Assembly: GCF_029227915.1 (NCBI RefSeq)
Contig: NC_079879.1
Coordinates: 32,122,501-32,186,500, forward strand
Length of the DNA: 64,000 nucleotides
Source: Hydractinia symbiolongicarpus
Lineage: Eukaryota; Cnidaria; Hydrozoa; Anthoathecata; Hydractiniidae
Direction: 5' to 3'
Shown here: positions 33,533 to 44,901 of the stretch, in pieces
How the letters are laid out: each line of letters starts with the position of its first letter
Numbering within the stretch: the first letter of the stretch is position 1
Program-made: the position numbers and the translations under genes
The notes under the pieces: generated by a model
The model's input: only the letters and a program-made list of their open reading frames with translations
The model's database searches: none
Told to the model about the DNA's origin: nothing

Positions 33533-36500
33533 GGGAGCAATCCTAGTCGTTAGCTCGCGCTGAAGAAAGAGAGACAGTTTCAAAAACTACATTTCTTTGA
33601 CTTTCTAACGGTATCAGTCCGTTTGAGTTACAACGGTTGCGTCACATATTCGTACCAACATGTATTTAGCAATATGATTCAGATATTACTACGTTGCATC
33701 GCTTTTATCAGTGAAACGATTGACTGTGGGACTTAATTGAACTGATTTTGGACTTGACCTTATAAATGTGTTAAATCAGCCAATTGCAATCCAAGAAATA
33801 ATATTTTTCTTAATTTCACATGATTGCTGGAACTCAGCGATTACACTGGGCGCTGTGATAGCGCGTTATTTAAAAATGTAGATAAATAAGTCATTTTTTA
33901 CTGTGGGACCAATCCTAGCTGTTAGCTCGCGCTGAAGAAGTAGAGACGGTTTCAAAAACTACATTTCTTTGACTTTCTAACGGTATCAGTCCGTTTGAGT
34001 TACAACGGTATCGTCACACTTTCGTATCAGCATGTATTTAGCGATATGTCTCTGATATTACTAGGTTGAATCGCTTTTAAAAGCGAAACGATTGCCTGTG
34101 GGATTTAATTGAACTGATTTTGGGCTTTGACCTTACAAATGTGATAAATGAGCCAATTGGACTACGAGAAATAACATTCTTCATAAATTGACACGATTGG
34201 TGGAACTCAACGATTACACTGGCCGCTGTGATAGCGCCTTATTTAAAACTGTAGATAAATAAGTCATTTTTTACTGTGGGACCTATCCTAGCTCTTAGCT
34301 CGCGCTGAAAAAATAGAGACGGTTTCAAAAACTACATTTCTTTGACGTTCTAACGGTATCAGTCCGTTTCAGTTACAACGTTTGCGTCACATATTCGTAC
34401 CAACATATATTTAGCGATATTTTTCTGATATTACTAGGTTGAATCGGTTTTAACAGTGAAACGATTGACTGTGGGACTTAATTGAACTGATTTTGGACTT
34501 GACCTTATAAATGTGTTAAATCAGCCAATTGCAATCCAAGAAATAATATTTTTCTTAATTTCACATGATTGCTGGAACTCAGCGATTACACTGGGCGCTG
34601 TGATAGCGCGTTATTTAAAAATGTAGATAAATAAGTCATTTTTTACTGTGGGACCAATCCTAGCTGTTAGCTCGCGCTGAAGAAGTAGAGACGGTTTCAA
34701 AAACTACATTTCTTTGACTTTCTAACGGTATCAGTCCGTTTGATTTACAACGGTATCGTCACACTTTCGTATCAGCATGTATTTAGCGATATGTCTCTGA
34801 TATTACTAGGTTGAATCGCTTTTAACAGCGAAACGATTGCCTGTGGGATTTAATTGAACTGATTTTGGGCTTTGACCTTACAAATGTGATAAATGAGCCA
34901 ATTGGACTACGAGAAATAACATTCTTCATAAATTGACACGATTGGTGGAACTCAACGATTACACTGGCCGCTGTGATAGCGCCTTATTTAAAACTGTAGA
35001 TAAATAAGTCATTTTTTACTGTGGGACCTATCCTAGCTCTTAGCTCGCGCTGAAAAAATAGAGACGGTTTCAAAAACTACATTTCTTTGACGTTCTAACG
35101 GTATCAGTCCGTTTCAGTTACAACGTTTGCGTCACATATTCGTACCAACATATATTTAGCGATATTTTTCTGATATTACTAGGTTGAATCGGTTTTAACA
35201 GTGAAACGATTGACTGTGGGACTTAATTGAACTGATTTTGGACTTGACCTTATAAATGTGTTAAATCAGCCAATTGCAATCCAAGAAATAATATTTTTCT
35301 TAATTTCACATGATTGCTGGAACTCAGCGATTACACTGGGCGCTGTGATAGCGCCTTATTTAAAACTGTAGATAAATAAGTCATTTTTTACTGTGGGACC
35401 TATCCTAGCTCTTAGCTCGCGCTGACAAAATAGAGAAGGTTTCAAAAACTACATTTCTTTGACGTTCTAACGGTATCAGTCCGTTTCAGTTACAACGTTT
35501 GCGTCACATATTCGTACCAACATATATTTAGCGATATTTTTCTGATATTACTAGGTTGAATCGGTTTTAACAGTGAAACGATTGACTGTGGGACTTAATT
35601 GAACTGATTTTGGACTTGACCTTATAAATGTGTTAAATCAGCCAATTGCAATCCAAGAAATAATATTTTTCTTAATTTCACATGATTGCTGGAACTCAGC
35701 GATTACACTGGGCGCTGTGATAGCGCGTTATTTAAAAATGTAGATAAATAAGTCATTTTTTACTGTGGGACCAATCCTAGCTGTTAGCTCGCGCTGAAGA
35801 AGTAGAGACGGTTTCAAAAACTACATTTCTTTGACTTTCTAACGGTATCAGTCCGTTTGAGTTACAACGGTATCGTCACACTTTCGTATCAGCATGTATT
35901 TAGCGATATGTCTCTGATATTACTAGGTTGAATCGCTTTTAACAGCGAAACGATTGCCTGTGGGATTTAATTGAACTGATTTTGGGCTTTGACCTTACAA
36001 ATGTGATAAATGAGCCAATTGGACTACGAGAAATAACATTCTTCATAAATTGACACGGTTGGTGGAACTCAACGATTACACTGGCCGCTGTGATACCGCC
36101 TTATTTAAAACTGTAGATAAATAAGTCATTTTTTACTGTGGGACCTATCCTAGCTCTTAGCTCGCGCTGAAAAAATAGAGACGGTTTCAAAAACTACATT
36201 TCTTTGACGTTCTAACGGTATCAGTCCGTTTGAGTTACAACGTTTGCGTCACATATTCGTACCAACATATATTTAGCGATATTTTTCTGATATTACTAGG
36301 TTGAATCGGTTTTAACAGTGAAACGATTGACTGTGGGACTTAATTGAACTGATTTTGGACTTGACCTTATAAATGTGTTAAATCAGCCAATTGCAATCCA
36401 AGAAATAATATTTTTCTTAATTTCACATGATTGCTGGAACTCAGCGATTACACTGGGCGCTGTGATAGCGCCTTATTTAAAACTGTAGATAAATAAGTCA

Positions 36501-39500
36501 TTTTTTACTGTGGGACCTATCCTAGCTCTTAGCTCGCGCTGAAAAAATAGAGACGGTTTCAAAAACTACATTTCTTTGACGTTCTAACGGTATCAGTCCG
36601 TTTGAGTTACAACGGTATCGTCACACTTTCGTATCAGCATGTATTTAGCGATATGTCTCTGATATTACTAGGTTGAATCGCTTTTAACAGCGAAACGATT
36701 GCCTGTGGGATTTAATTGAACTGATTTTGGGCTTTGACCTTACAAATGTGATAAATGAGCCAATTGGACTACGAGAAATAACATTCTTCATAAATTGACA
36801 CGATTGGTGGAACTCAACGATTACACTGGCCGCTGTGATAGCGCCTTATTTAAAACTGTAGATAAATAAGTCATTTTTTACTGTGGGACCTATCCTAGCT
36901 CTTAGCTCGCGCTGAAAAAATAGAGACGGTTTCAAAAACTACATTTCTTTGACGTTCTAACGGTATCAGTCCGTTTCAGTTACAACGTTTGCGTCACATA
37001 TTCGTACCAACATATATTTAGCGATATTTTTCTGATATTACTAGGTTGAATCGGTTTTAACAGTGAAACGATTGACTGTGGGACTTAATTGAACTGATTT
37101 TGGACTTGACCATATAAATGTGTTAAATCAGCCAATTGCAATCCAAGAAATAATATTTTTCTTAATTTCACATGATTGCTGGAACTCAGCGATTACACTG
37201 GGCGCTGTGATAGCGCGTTATTTAAAAATGTAGATAAATAAGTCATTTTTTACTGTGGGACCAATCCTAGCTGTTAGCTCGCGCTGAAGAAGTAGAGACG
37301 GTTTCAAAAACTACATTTCTTTGACTTTCTAACGGTATCAGTCCGTTTGAGTTACAACGGTATCGTCACACTTTCGTATCAGCATGTATTTAGCGATATG
37401 TCTCTGATATTACTAGGTTGAATCGCTTTTAACAGCGAAACGATTGCCTGTGGGATTTAATTGAACTGATTTTGGGCTTTGACCTTACAAATGTGATAAA
37501 TGAGCCAATTGGACTACGAGAAATAACATTCTTCATAAATTGACACGATTGGTGGAACTCAACGATTACACTGGCCGCTGTGATAACGCCTTATTTAAAA
37601 CTGTAGATAAATAAGTCATTTTTTACTGTGGGACCTATCCTAGCTCTTAGCTCGCGCTGAAAAAATAGAGACGGTTTCAAAAACTACATTTCTTTGACGT
37701 TCTAACGGTATCAGTCCGTTTCAGTTACAACGTTTGCGTCACATATTCGTACCAACATATATTTAGCGATATTTTTCTGATATTACTAGGTTGAATCGGT
37801 TTTAACAGTGAAACGATTGACTGTGGGACTTAATTGAACTGATTTTGGACTTGACCTTATAAATGTGTTAAATCAGCCAATTGCAATCCAAGAAATAATA
37901 TTTTTCTTAATTTCACATGATTGCTGGAACTCAGCGATTACACTGGGCGCTGTGATAGCGCCTTATTTAAAACTGTAGATAAATAAGTCATTTTTTACTG
38001 TGGGACCTATCCTAGCTCTTAGCTCGCGCTGAAAAAATAGAGAAGGTTTCAAAAACTACATTTCTTTGACGTTCTAACGGTATCAGTCCGTTTCAGTTAC
38101 AACGTTTGCGTCACATATTCGTACCAACATATATTTAGCGATATTTTTCTGATATTACTAGGTTGAATCGGTTTTAACAGTGAAACGATTGACTGTGGGA
38201 CTTAATTGAACTGATTTTGGACTTGACCTTATAAATGTGTTAAATCAGCCAATTGCAATCCAAGAAATAATATTTTTCTTAATTTCACATGATTGCTGGA
38301 ACTCAGCGATTACACTGGGCGCTGTGATAGCGCCTTATTTAAAACTGTAGATAAATAAGTCATTTTTTACTGTGGGACCTATCCTAGCTCTTAGCTCGCG
38401 CTGAAAAAATAGAGAAGGTTTCAAAAACTACATTTCTTTGACGTTCTAACGGTATCAGTCCGTTTCAGTTACAACGTTTGCGTCACATATTCGTACCAAC
38501 ATATATTTAGCGATATTTTTCTGATATTACTAGGTTGAATCGGTTTTAACAGTGAAACGATTGACTGTGGGATTTAATTGAACTGATTTTGGACTTGACC
38601 TTATAAATGTGTTAAATCAGCCAATTGCAATCCAAGAAATAATATTTTTCTTAATTTCACATGATTGCTGGAACTCAGCGATTACACTGGGCGCTGTGAT
38701 AGCGCGTTATTTAAAAATGTAGATAAATAAGTCATTTTTTACTGTGGGACCAATCCTAGCTGTTAGCTCGCGCTGAAGAAGTAGAGACGGTTTCAAAAAC
38801 TACATTTCTTTGACTTTCTAACGGTATCAGTCCGTTTGAGTTACAACGGTATCGTCACACTTTCGTATCAGCATGTATTTAGCGATATGTCTCTGATATT
38901 ACTAGGTTGAATCGCTTTTAACAGCGAAACGATTGCCTGTGGGATTTAATTGAACTGATTTTGGGCTTTGACCTTACAAATGTGATAAATGAGCCAATTG
39001 GACTACGAGAAATAACATTCTTCATAAATTGACACGATTGGTGGAACTCAACGATTACACTAGCCGCTGTGATAGCGCCTTATTTAAAACTGTAGATAAA
39101 TAAGTCATTTTTTACTGTGGGACCTATCCTAGCTCTTAGCTCGCGCTGAAAAAATAGAGACGGTTTCAAAAACTACATTTCTTTGACGTTCTAACGGTAT
39201 CAGTCCGTTTCAGTTACAACGTTTGCGTCACATATTCGTACCAACATATATTTAGCGATATTTTTCTGATATTACTAGGTTGAATCGGTTTTAACAGTGA
39301 AACGATTGACTGTGGGATGTAATTGAGCTGATTTTGGACTTTCACCTTATAAATGTGATAAATGAGACAATTGGACTCCAAGAAATAACATTCTTCTTAA
39401 TTTGACATGATTGGTCGAACTCAGCGATTACACTGGGCTCTGTGGTAGCGCTTTATTTAAAAGTGTAGATAAGTAAGTTAGTTGTTACTGTGGCACCAAT

Positions 39501-39852
39501 CCTAACCGTTAGCCCGCGCTGAAGAAAGAGACACAGTTTCAAAAACTACATTTCATTTACTTTCTAACGGTATCAGTCCGTTTGAGTTACAACGGTTGCG
39601 TCACATATTCGCACTAACATGTATTTAGCGATGTGTTTCTGATATTACTAGGTTGCATCGCTTTTAACAGTGAAACAATTGACTGTGGGACTTAATTAAA
39701 CTGATTTTGGACTTTGACCGTATATATGTGGTAAGTGAGCCAATTGGACTCCAAGAAATAACATTCTTCTTAATTTGACATGATTGCTGGAACTCAGCCA
39801 CTACACTGGCCGCTGTGAAGCGCTTTATTTAAAATTGTAGATAAATAAGACA
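33533..39852 (-). repeat. 373-bp satellite array between elements B and C
   Basis: About 17 minus-orientation monomers of inner-block subtypes. The segment starting gttatttaaaaatgtagat recurs near 33866, 34610, 35730, 37220 and 38705. These spacings are 2, 3, 4 and 4 monomers, so 3- and 4-monomer units are interleaved and very similar. With element B this forms a 9.57-kb unit. No gene is seen. Confidence 0.95.
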
Positions 39853-39863
39853 TTTTTAACTGT
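39853..39863 (+). repeat. Target-site duplication, 5' copy of element C
   Basis: TTTTTAACTGT, identical to 43087-43097. Confidence 0.85.
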
Positions 39864-40121
39864 TGAGTGTGGTATGTCATTCAAAGGAACTAGTAAGAGG
39901 AGGACGTGTTTTCAAGTGGTTAAGAGAAACTGGTTAAATTGTGATTTTCAACGGAGAACATCGAGAGAAGAAGGCTATATTCCTTATTAATGGTACACAG
40001 AAGTTATTTTCCGCAAATATTAACGAAGTGAAATGGGCTAACAACGAAGATCTCGCGTCACAATACTTATGATTTAAAACTTTCTTGAATCATTTCATGT
40101 AAACATATTTCTTATGAGAAC
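39864..40121 (+). other. 5' leader of element C, with possible decayed coding segment
   Basis: Same leader as in A. The frame 39869-40072 corresponds to 30304-30507 of copy B and keeps the same single TAA and terminal TGA. Confidence 0.5.
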
Positions 40122-42158
40122 ATGGTTCAAACGTGTGATTTATGCAAAAGGCAATTTGAAAGTCTCCGAGGACTGAACATACACCGTGGCTCATGTAAAA
40201 GGAAAGAGTTAATGTACATAAGACGTGTTAATGGATTGCTTAACGACTTTTATAACACAAATGATGATGAGGAAATAGAAACCACCACTGCTCTGCTAGA
40301 AGCCGACGTTTTACACATCAGACACGAAGAGGTTATTCAACCATATTTACCCTTATATACACCGGAAAACCTAGCACGGGATGTTAATATAAACGGTATA
40401 CCAGCAGACGTTTATGAAACTCAGCTAAATAACGTATACAACGAGATCATTAAATGGCGTAAAAATCTCTTCATGCTCCCGTCTGGAAAAGCTGGGAAGG
40501 TTTTCATAAGCGAATTGTCTTATTGGCTAGACCAATTTAACAGAGACACGAAGTTAAAACCCGTTTCCATTAGAACGTTCATGGTCTTGCCTAGTCTGCT
40601 TCTTGAAAAACCCTCCAGACAAAGTAAAGCGAAAGAACACGCTGCAAAATTAGACGAACGTTTACAACTCTGGAGAGGAGGAAATATTACACTACTGTTA
40701 AAAGATGGACGAACCATTCAGAAAAGACTTGGAAGTAGTAACATGAGAACCGAAGCAGACGTTTCCCGAATTTTTGCAAAGCTCATGTTGGAGGGAAAGG
40801 TCAGCGCAGCCATAAAATTTCTATCTGAAAATAATGACTCTGGCGTGTTACCTGCTGATGACGAGACAATAAGAGAACTTCGAGCAAAACATCCGTCTCC
40901 AGCTACTATACTACCAAATAGTTTATTACAAGGACCATTAAATCAGCTGCAAGACAACATCAACGAAGACCTCATAAGAATAGTTGCAAAGCAAACACGA
41001 GGTGCAGCAGGACCTTCAAAGATGGATGCCGACCAATTTAAAAATATGCTGGTTAACAACAAGTTTAAACAGGAAGGAAAAGAGCTTCGAGAACAAATCG
41101 CAACTCTGACTCGAAAATTAGCTACCACGATTGTAGACCCTAATACAATCGATTCTCTTGTCGCATGTAATTTAATCCCGTTGAACAAAAACCCTGGTGT
41201 CAGACCCATTGGAGTTGGTGAGACGTTGCGCCGTATAATGGGCAAAGCCATCGCCACAGGTGTCGAAAGTGGCGCCGAAGCTGCTATTCATGCGATGAGA
41301 ACTATTTTCGAGACTGAACAATGCGAGGCTGTCATACTGGTAGATGCGAGTAATGCGTTCAACACACTAAACCGTAATGTTGCACTTCATAATGTACAAT
41401 ATACTTGTCCACACTTTGCCACGATACTAATCAATACCTACAGAAAGGCATCGAGACTTATTGTACGAAATGAAACTGAGTTATTATCACAAGAAGGCAC
41501 AACTCAGGGAGACAATCTTGCTATGTTCTTTTACGCGATCAGTACCGTTATTATACAGGATCGATTGAGATCTATCGCTTCCGTAAAGCAGGTCTGGTTG
41601 GCGGACGATGCTACAGGTGCTGGCACTGTGAACGGTTTACTCCGAAGGTGGAACTTAGTGATATCTGAAGGACGCAAATACGGATACCATGTTAATGAAT
41701 CGAAATCGTGGTTAATAGCGAAGGACGATAGGGTACTCGAACTTGCCAAAATAGAATTTAGTGGCTCCTCTATTAAATACACAATAGATGGAAAACGTCA
41801 CTTAGGAGCTGTAATTGGTAGTGCAGATTATAAAAAGCAGTATGCAACGGAAAAAGTGGATCAGTGGTGCAATGAAATGAGAAAATTAGCTGAGATCGCA
41901 ATTAGCGAACCACAAGCCGCATTTGCTGCTTATACTCATGGCGAAATGCATAAATTCAATTATTTTATGAGAACTATTCCAAATATGGAGTATTTCCTCA
42001 CACCACTTGATAAAGTCATCGAGGACGAATTCCTGCCTGCTTTGTTTGGAGAGACCATATCGGAAACTGATCGCAAACTGTTCAAATTACCAATTCGAGA
42101 TGGCGGAATGGGCATACCTGTGTTGACTCAAAAAGCGAAAATTGATTGTAGTTTATGA
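40122..42158 (+). CDS. Zinc finger-reverse transcriptase part of the retrotransposon protein, copy C
   Basis: 678 residues with intact finger (C5, C8, H21, C25) and intact RT catalytic residues (D408, D495, D496). It has the majority residue at every variable site: Asn83, Arg151, Gly186, Asp195, Thr198 and Met222. The RT 'fingers' region includes NPGVRPIG near 357-364. The region after motif C carries KSWLIAK at 528-534 and HLGA at 560-563, typical of non-LTR RTs after the YADD-like box. It terminates at TGA 42156-42158, with the frame open beyond. Confidence 0.92.
   Translation: MVQTCDLCKRQFESLRGLNIHRGSCKRKELMYIRRVNGLLNDFYNTNDDEEIETTTALLEADVLHIRHEEVIQPYLPLYTPENLARDVNINGIPADVYETQLNNVYNEIIKWRKNLFMLPSGKAGKVFISELSYWLDQFNRDTKLKPVSIRTFMVLPSLLLEKPSRQSKAKEHAAKLDERLQLWRGGNITLLLKDGRTIQKRLGSSNMRTEADVSRIFAKLMLEGKVSAAIKFLSENNDSGVLPADDETIRELRAKHPSPATILPNSLLQGPLNQLQDNINEDLIRIVAKQTRGAAGPSKMDADQFKNMLVNNKFKQEGKELREQIATLTRKLATTIVDPNTIDSLVACNLIPLNKNPGVRPIGVGETLRRIMGKAIATGVESGAEAAIHAMRTIFETEQCEAVILVDASNAFNTLNRNVALHNVQYTCPHFATILINTYRKASRLIVRNETELLSQEGTTQGDNLAMFFYAISTVIIQDRLRSIASVKQVWLADDATGAGTVNGLLRRWNLVISEGRKYGYHVNESKSWLIAKDDRVLELAKIEFSGSSIKYTIDGKRHLGAVIGSADYKKQYATEKVDQWCNEMRKLAEIAISEPQAAFAAYTHGEMHKFNYFMRTIPNMEYFLTPLDKVIEDEFLPALFGETISETDRKLFKLPIRDGGMGIPVLTQKAKIDCSL
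42156..42158 (+). other. In-frame TGA between RT and endonuclease, copy C
   Basis: Same codon and context as in A and B, so it was already present in the founder insertion. Confidence 0.9.
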
Positions 42159-42965
42159 TTGGCCATATCTGCACCCCTTGTTGAAGTGATTGTATCTCAA
42201 GGTAACGACATCCCTTCAAGAGAAACTGTAAGACAAGTTCGCCATGACAGAACGGAATTAGTCACAGCCTTACAGAGACAAGAACGTGAGAATGTAATCA
42301 GTGAACTTGATAATAAATTGTCAAGAGTTCTTTCTCAGAATTGCGAAAAAGGCGCATCAAGTTGGCTTACTGTCCTCCCCCTGAAAGACCAAGGATTTGA
42401 TTTATCAAAGGACGAATTCCGTGATGCATTCGCTTTAAGATATAATCGCAAAGTCAAGAACTTACCATCAAAGTGTACATGTGGACAACCATTCGATACG
42501 AATCATACCATGAACTGCAAAAAGGGAGGATTTGTTTCTATTCGTCACGACAACGTAAGAGATTTTGAGGCAAACCTTCTTAAAATGGCATGCAATGACG
42601 TTGAAATTGAACCGAAACTACAACCGGTTGAAAATGATGAAGCCCGACTCGATATACGAGCTCCCGTTTTTTGGCGTCCGGGACAATCCGCTTATTTCGA
42701 CGTTCGAATTACCAATGTCAACTCCAACTCACAAGCGAACAATCCAGTAGCAGCAATATATAGGAATCACGAGAACGAAAAGAAGAGGAAATATAACGAC
42801 CGCGTCATCAACCTTGAACATGGCTCATTCACTCCACTTGTTTTTTCCATTAATGGAGGTATGAGTCAAGAAGGTACCATATTTCACAAACATCTCGCTG
42901 AAAAGATTGCTAACAAGACGGGACAAAAGTATGAACGAATAATGTCATGGATAAGATGTAAATAA
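42159..42965 (+). CDS. Restriction-like endonuclease part of the retrotransposon protein, copy C
   Basis: 268 codons in frame with the RT part. The protein sequence is the same as in A and B. Nucleotide differences from B in this segment are silent, such as the Asp-Ile-Arg region near 42650. Domain features are the CCHC knuckle at 106-120, the RHDNVRD motif and a D-x15-D acidic pair with DVR in place of the canonical (D/E)xK. Whether Arg183 replaces the usual lysine, or the lysine lies elsewhere (K208 and K209 follow), I cannot settle by eye. Confidence 0.85.
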   Translation: MAISAPLVEVIVSQGNDIPSRETVRQVRHDRTELVTALQRQERENVISELDNKLSRVLSQNCEKGASSWLTVLPLKDQGFDLSKDEFRDAFALRYNRKVKNLPSKCTCGQPFDTNHTMNCKKGGFVSIRHDNVRDFEANLLKMACNDVEIEPKLQPVENDEARLDIRAPVFWRPGQSAYFDVRITNVNSNSQANNPVAAIYRNHENEKKRKYNDRVINLEHGSFTPLVFSINGGMSQEGTIFHKHLAEKIANKTGQKYERIMSWIRCK

Positions 42966-42966
42966 A
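42961..42966 (+). promoter_or_regulatory. AATAAA polyadenylation-like signal overlapping the stop codon of element C
   Basis: AATAAA includes the TAA at 42963-42965, as in the other copies. Confidence 0.4.
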
Positions 42967-43036
42967 GTTTTGTAATAATGCGTTCTGCTTTGTTATGTCT
43001 GAGGGGTAGTCGTTCTGTGAAGGTTAACGTGGAGCC

Positions 43037-43053
43037 AGCTGATGACTTCAGCT
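43037..43053 (+). other. Short hairpin in the 3' UTR of element C
   Basis: AGCTGA, loop TGACT, TCAGCT, as in A and B. Confidence 0.4.
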
Positions 43054-43086
43054 TCGCATGTGACAATGTCTTCAAAGGGATTTTGT

Positions 43087-43097
43087 TTTTTAACTGT
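43087..43097 (+). repeat. Target-site duplication, 3' copy of element C
   Basis: TTTTTAACTGT directly followed by gggagcaatcctagcc, the resumed satellite. Confidence 0.85.
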
Positions 43098-44901
43098 GGG
43101 AGCAATCCTAGCCGTTAGCTCGCGCTGAAGAAAGAGAGACAGTTTCAAAAACTACATTTCTTTGACTTTCTAACGGTATCAGTCCGTTTGAGTTACAACG
43201 GTTGCGTCGCATATTCGTACCAACATGTATTTGGCGATATGTTTTAGATATTACTAGGTTGCTTCGCTTTTATCAGTGAAGCGATTGACTGTGGGATTTA
43301 ATTGAACTGATTTTAGACTTGACCTTATAAATGTGTTAAATGAGCCAATTGCAATCAAAGAAATAACATTCTTCTTAATTTGACATGATTGCTGAAACTT
43401 AGCGATTACACTGGGCGCTGTGATAGCGCTTTATTTAAAAATAAAGATAAGTAAGTCACTTTTTACTGTGGAACCAATCCTAGCCGTTAGCTCGCGCTGA
43501 AGAAATAGAGACGGTTTCAAAAACTACATTTCTTTGACTTTCTAACGGTATCAGTGCGTTTGAGTTACAACGGTTGCGTCACACTTTTGTACCAGCATGT
43601 ATTTAGCGATATGTCTCTGATATTACTAGGTTGAATCGCTTTTAACAGCGAAACGATTGCCTGTGGGATTTAATTGAACTGATTTTGGGCTTTGAACATA
43701 TAAATGTGTTAAATGAGCCAATTGGACTCCAAGAAATAAAATTTTCTCACTTTCACATGGTTGCTGGAACTCAGCGATTACACTGGGCGCTGTGATAGCG
43801 CCTTTTTTAATAATGTAGATAAATAAGTAATTTTTCACTGTGGGAGCTACCCTAGCTGTTAGCTCGCGCTAAAGAAATAGAGACGGTTTCAAAAACTACA
43901 TTTCTTTGACTTTCTAACGGTATCAGTCCGTTCGAGTTACAACGTTTGCGTCTCATATTCGTACCAACATATACTTAGCGATATGTTTCTGATATTACTA
44001 GGTTGAATCGCTTTTACCAGTGAAACGATTGACTGTGGGATTTAATTGAACTGATTTTTGGCTTTGACCTTACAAATGTGATAAATGAGCCTATTGGACT
44101 CCAAGAAATAACATTCTTCATAATTTGACACGATTGTTGGAACTCAACGATTACACTGGGCTCTGTGGTAGCGCTTTATTTAAAAGTGTAGATAAAGAAG
44201 TTAGTTGTTACTGTGGCACCAATCCTAGCTTTTAGCTCACGCTGAAGAAATAGAGACGGTTTCAAAAACTACATTTCTTTGACTTTCTAACGCTATCAGT
44301 CCGGTTTAGTTACAACGTTTGCGTCACATATTCGTACCAACATATATTTAGCGATATGTCTCTGATATTACTAGGTTGAATCGCTTTTAACAGCGAAACG
44401 ATTGCCTGTGGGATTTATTTGAACTGATTTTGGGCTTTGACCTTACAAATGTTATAAATGAGCCAATTGGACACCAAGATATAGCATTCTTCATAATTTG
44501 ACACGATTGTTGGAACTCAACGATTACACTGGGCTCTGTGGTAGCCCTTTATTTAAAAGTGTAGATAAGTAGGTTAGTTGTTACTGTGGCACCAATCCTA
44601 GCTTTTAGCTCGCGCTGAAGAAATAGAGACGGTTTCAAAAACTACATTTTTTTGACTTTTTAACGGTATCAGTTCGGTTGAGTTACAACGTTTGCGTCAC
44701 ATATTCGTACCAACATATATTTAGCGATATGTTTCTGACATTACTAGGTTGAATCGCTTTTAACAGTGAAACGATTGACTGTGGGATTTAACTGAACTGA
44801 TTTTGGGTTTGACCTTACAAATGTGATAAATGAGCCAATTGGACTCCAAGAAATAACATTCTTCATAATTTGACACGATTGTTGGAACTCAACGATTACA
44901 C

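Larger units (their letters stand above)
39864..43086 (+). mobile_element. Non-LTR retrotransposon copy C (R2-like, RLE-encoding)
   Basis: 3,223 bp on the plus strand, same boundaries as A and B. At every residue where the three proteins differ, C agrees with at least one other copy, so it is the best stand-in for the ancestral sequence here. Its 3' flank matches that of A for about one monomer (to about 43470), and its 5' flank matches A and B over several monomers. With A it defines the two ends of the roughly palindromic layout. Confidence 0.95.

Noticed and set aside
13511-43097. Site-specific targeting of the satellite by three independent insertions
   Set aside because: Identical insertion position looks like targeting, but private flank variants are shared, so the copies are duplicates of one event. 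One event cannot show site preference.
43626-43838. 70-codon minus-strand open frame as a gene
   Set aside because: Same satellite monomer frame as at 8240 and 12716; no start context and no domain.
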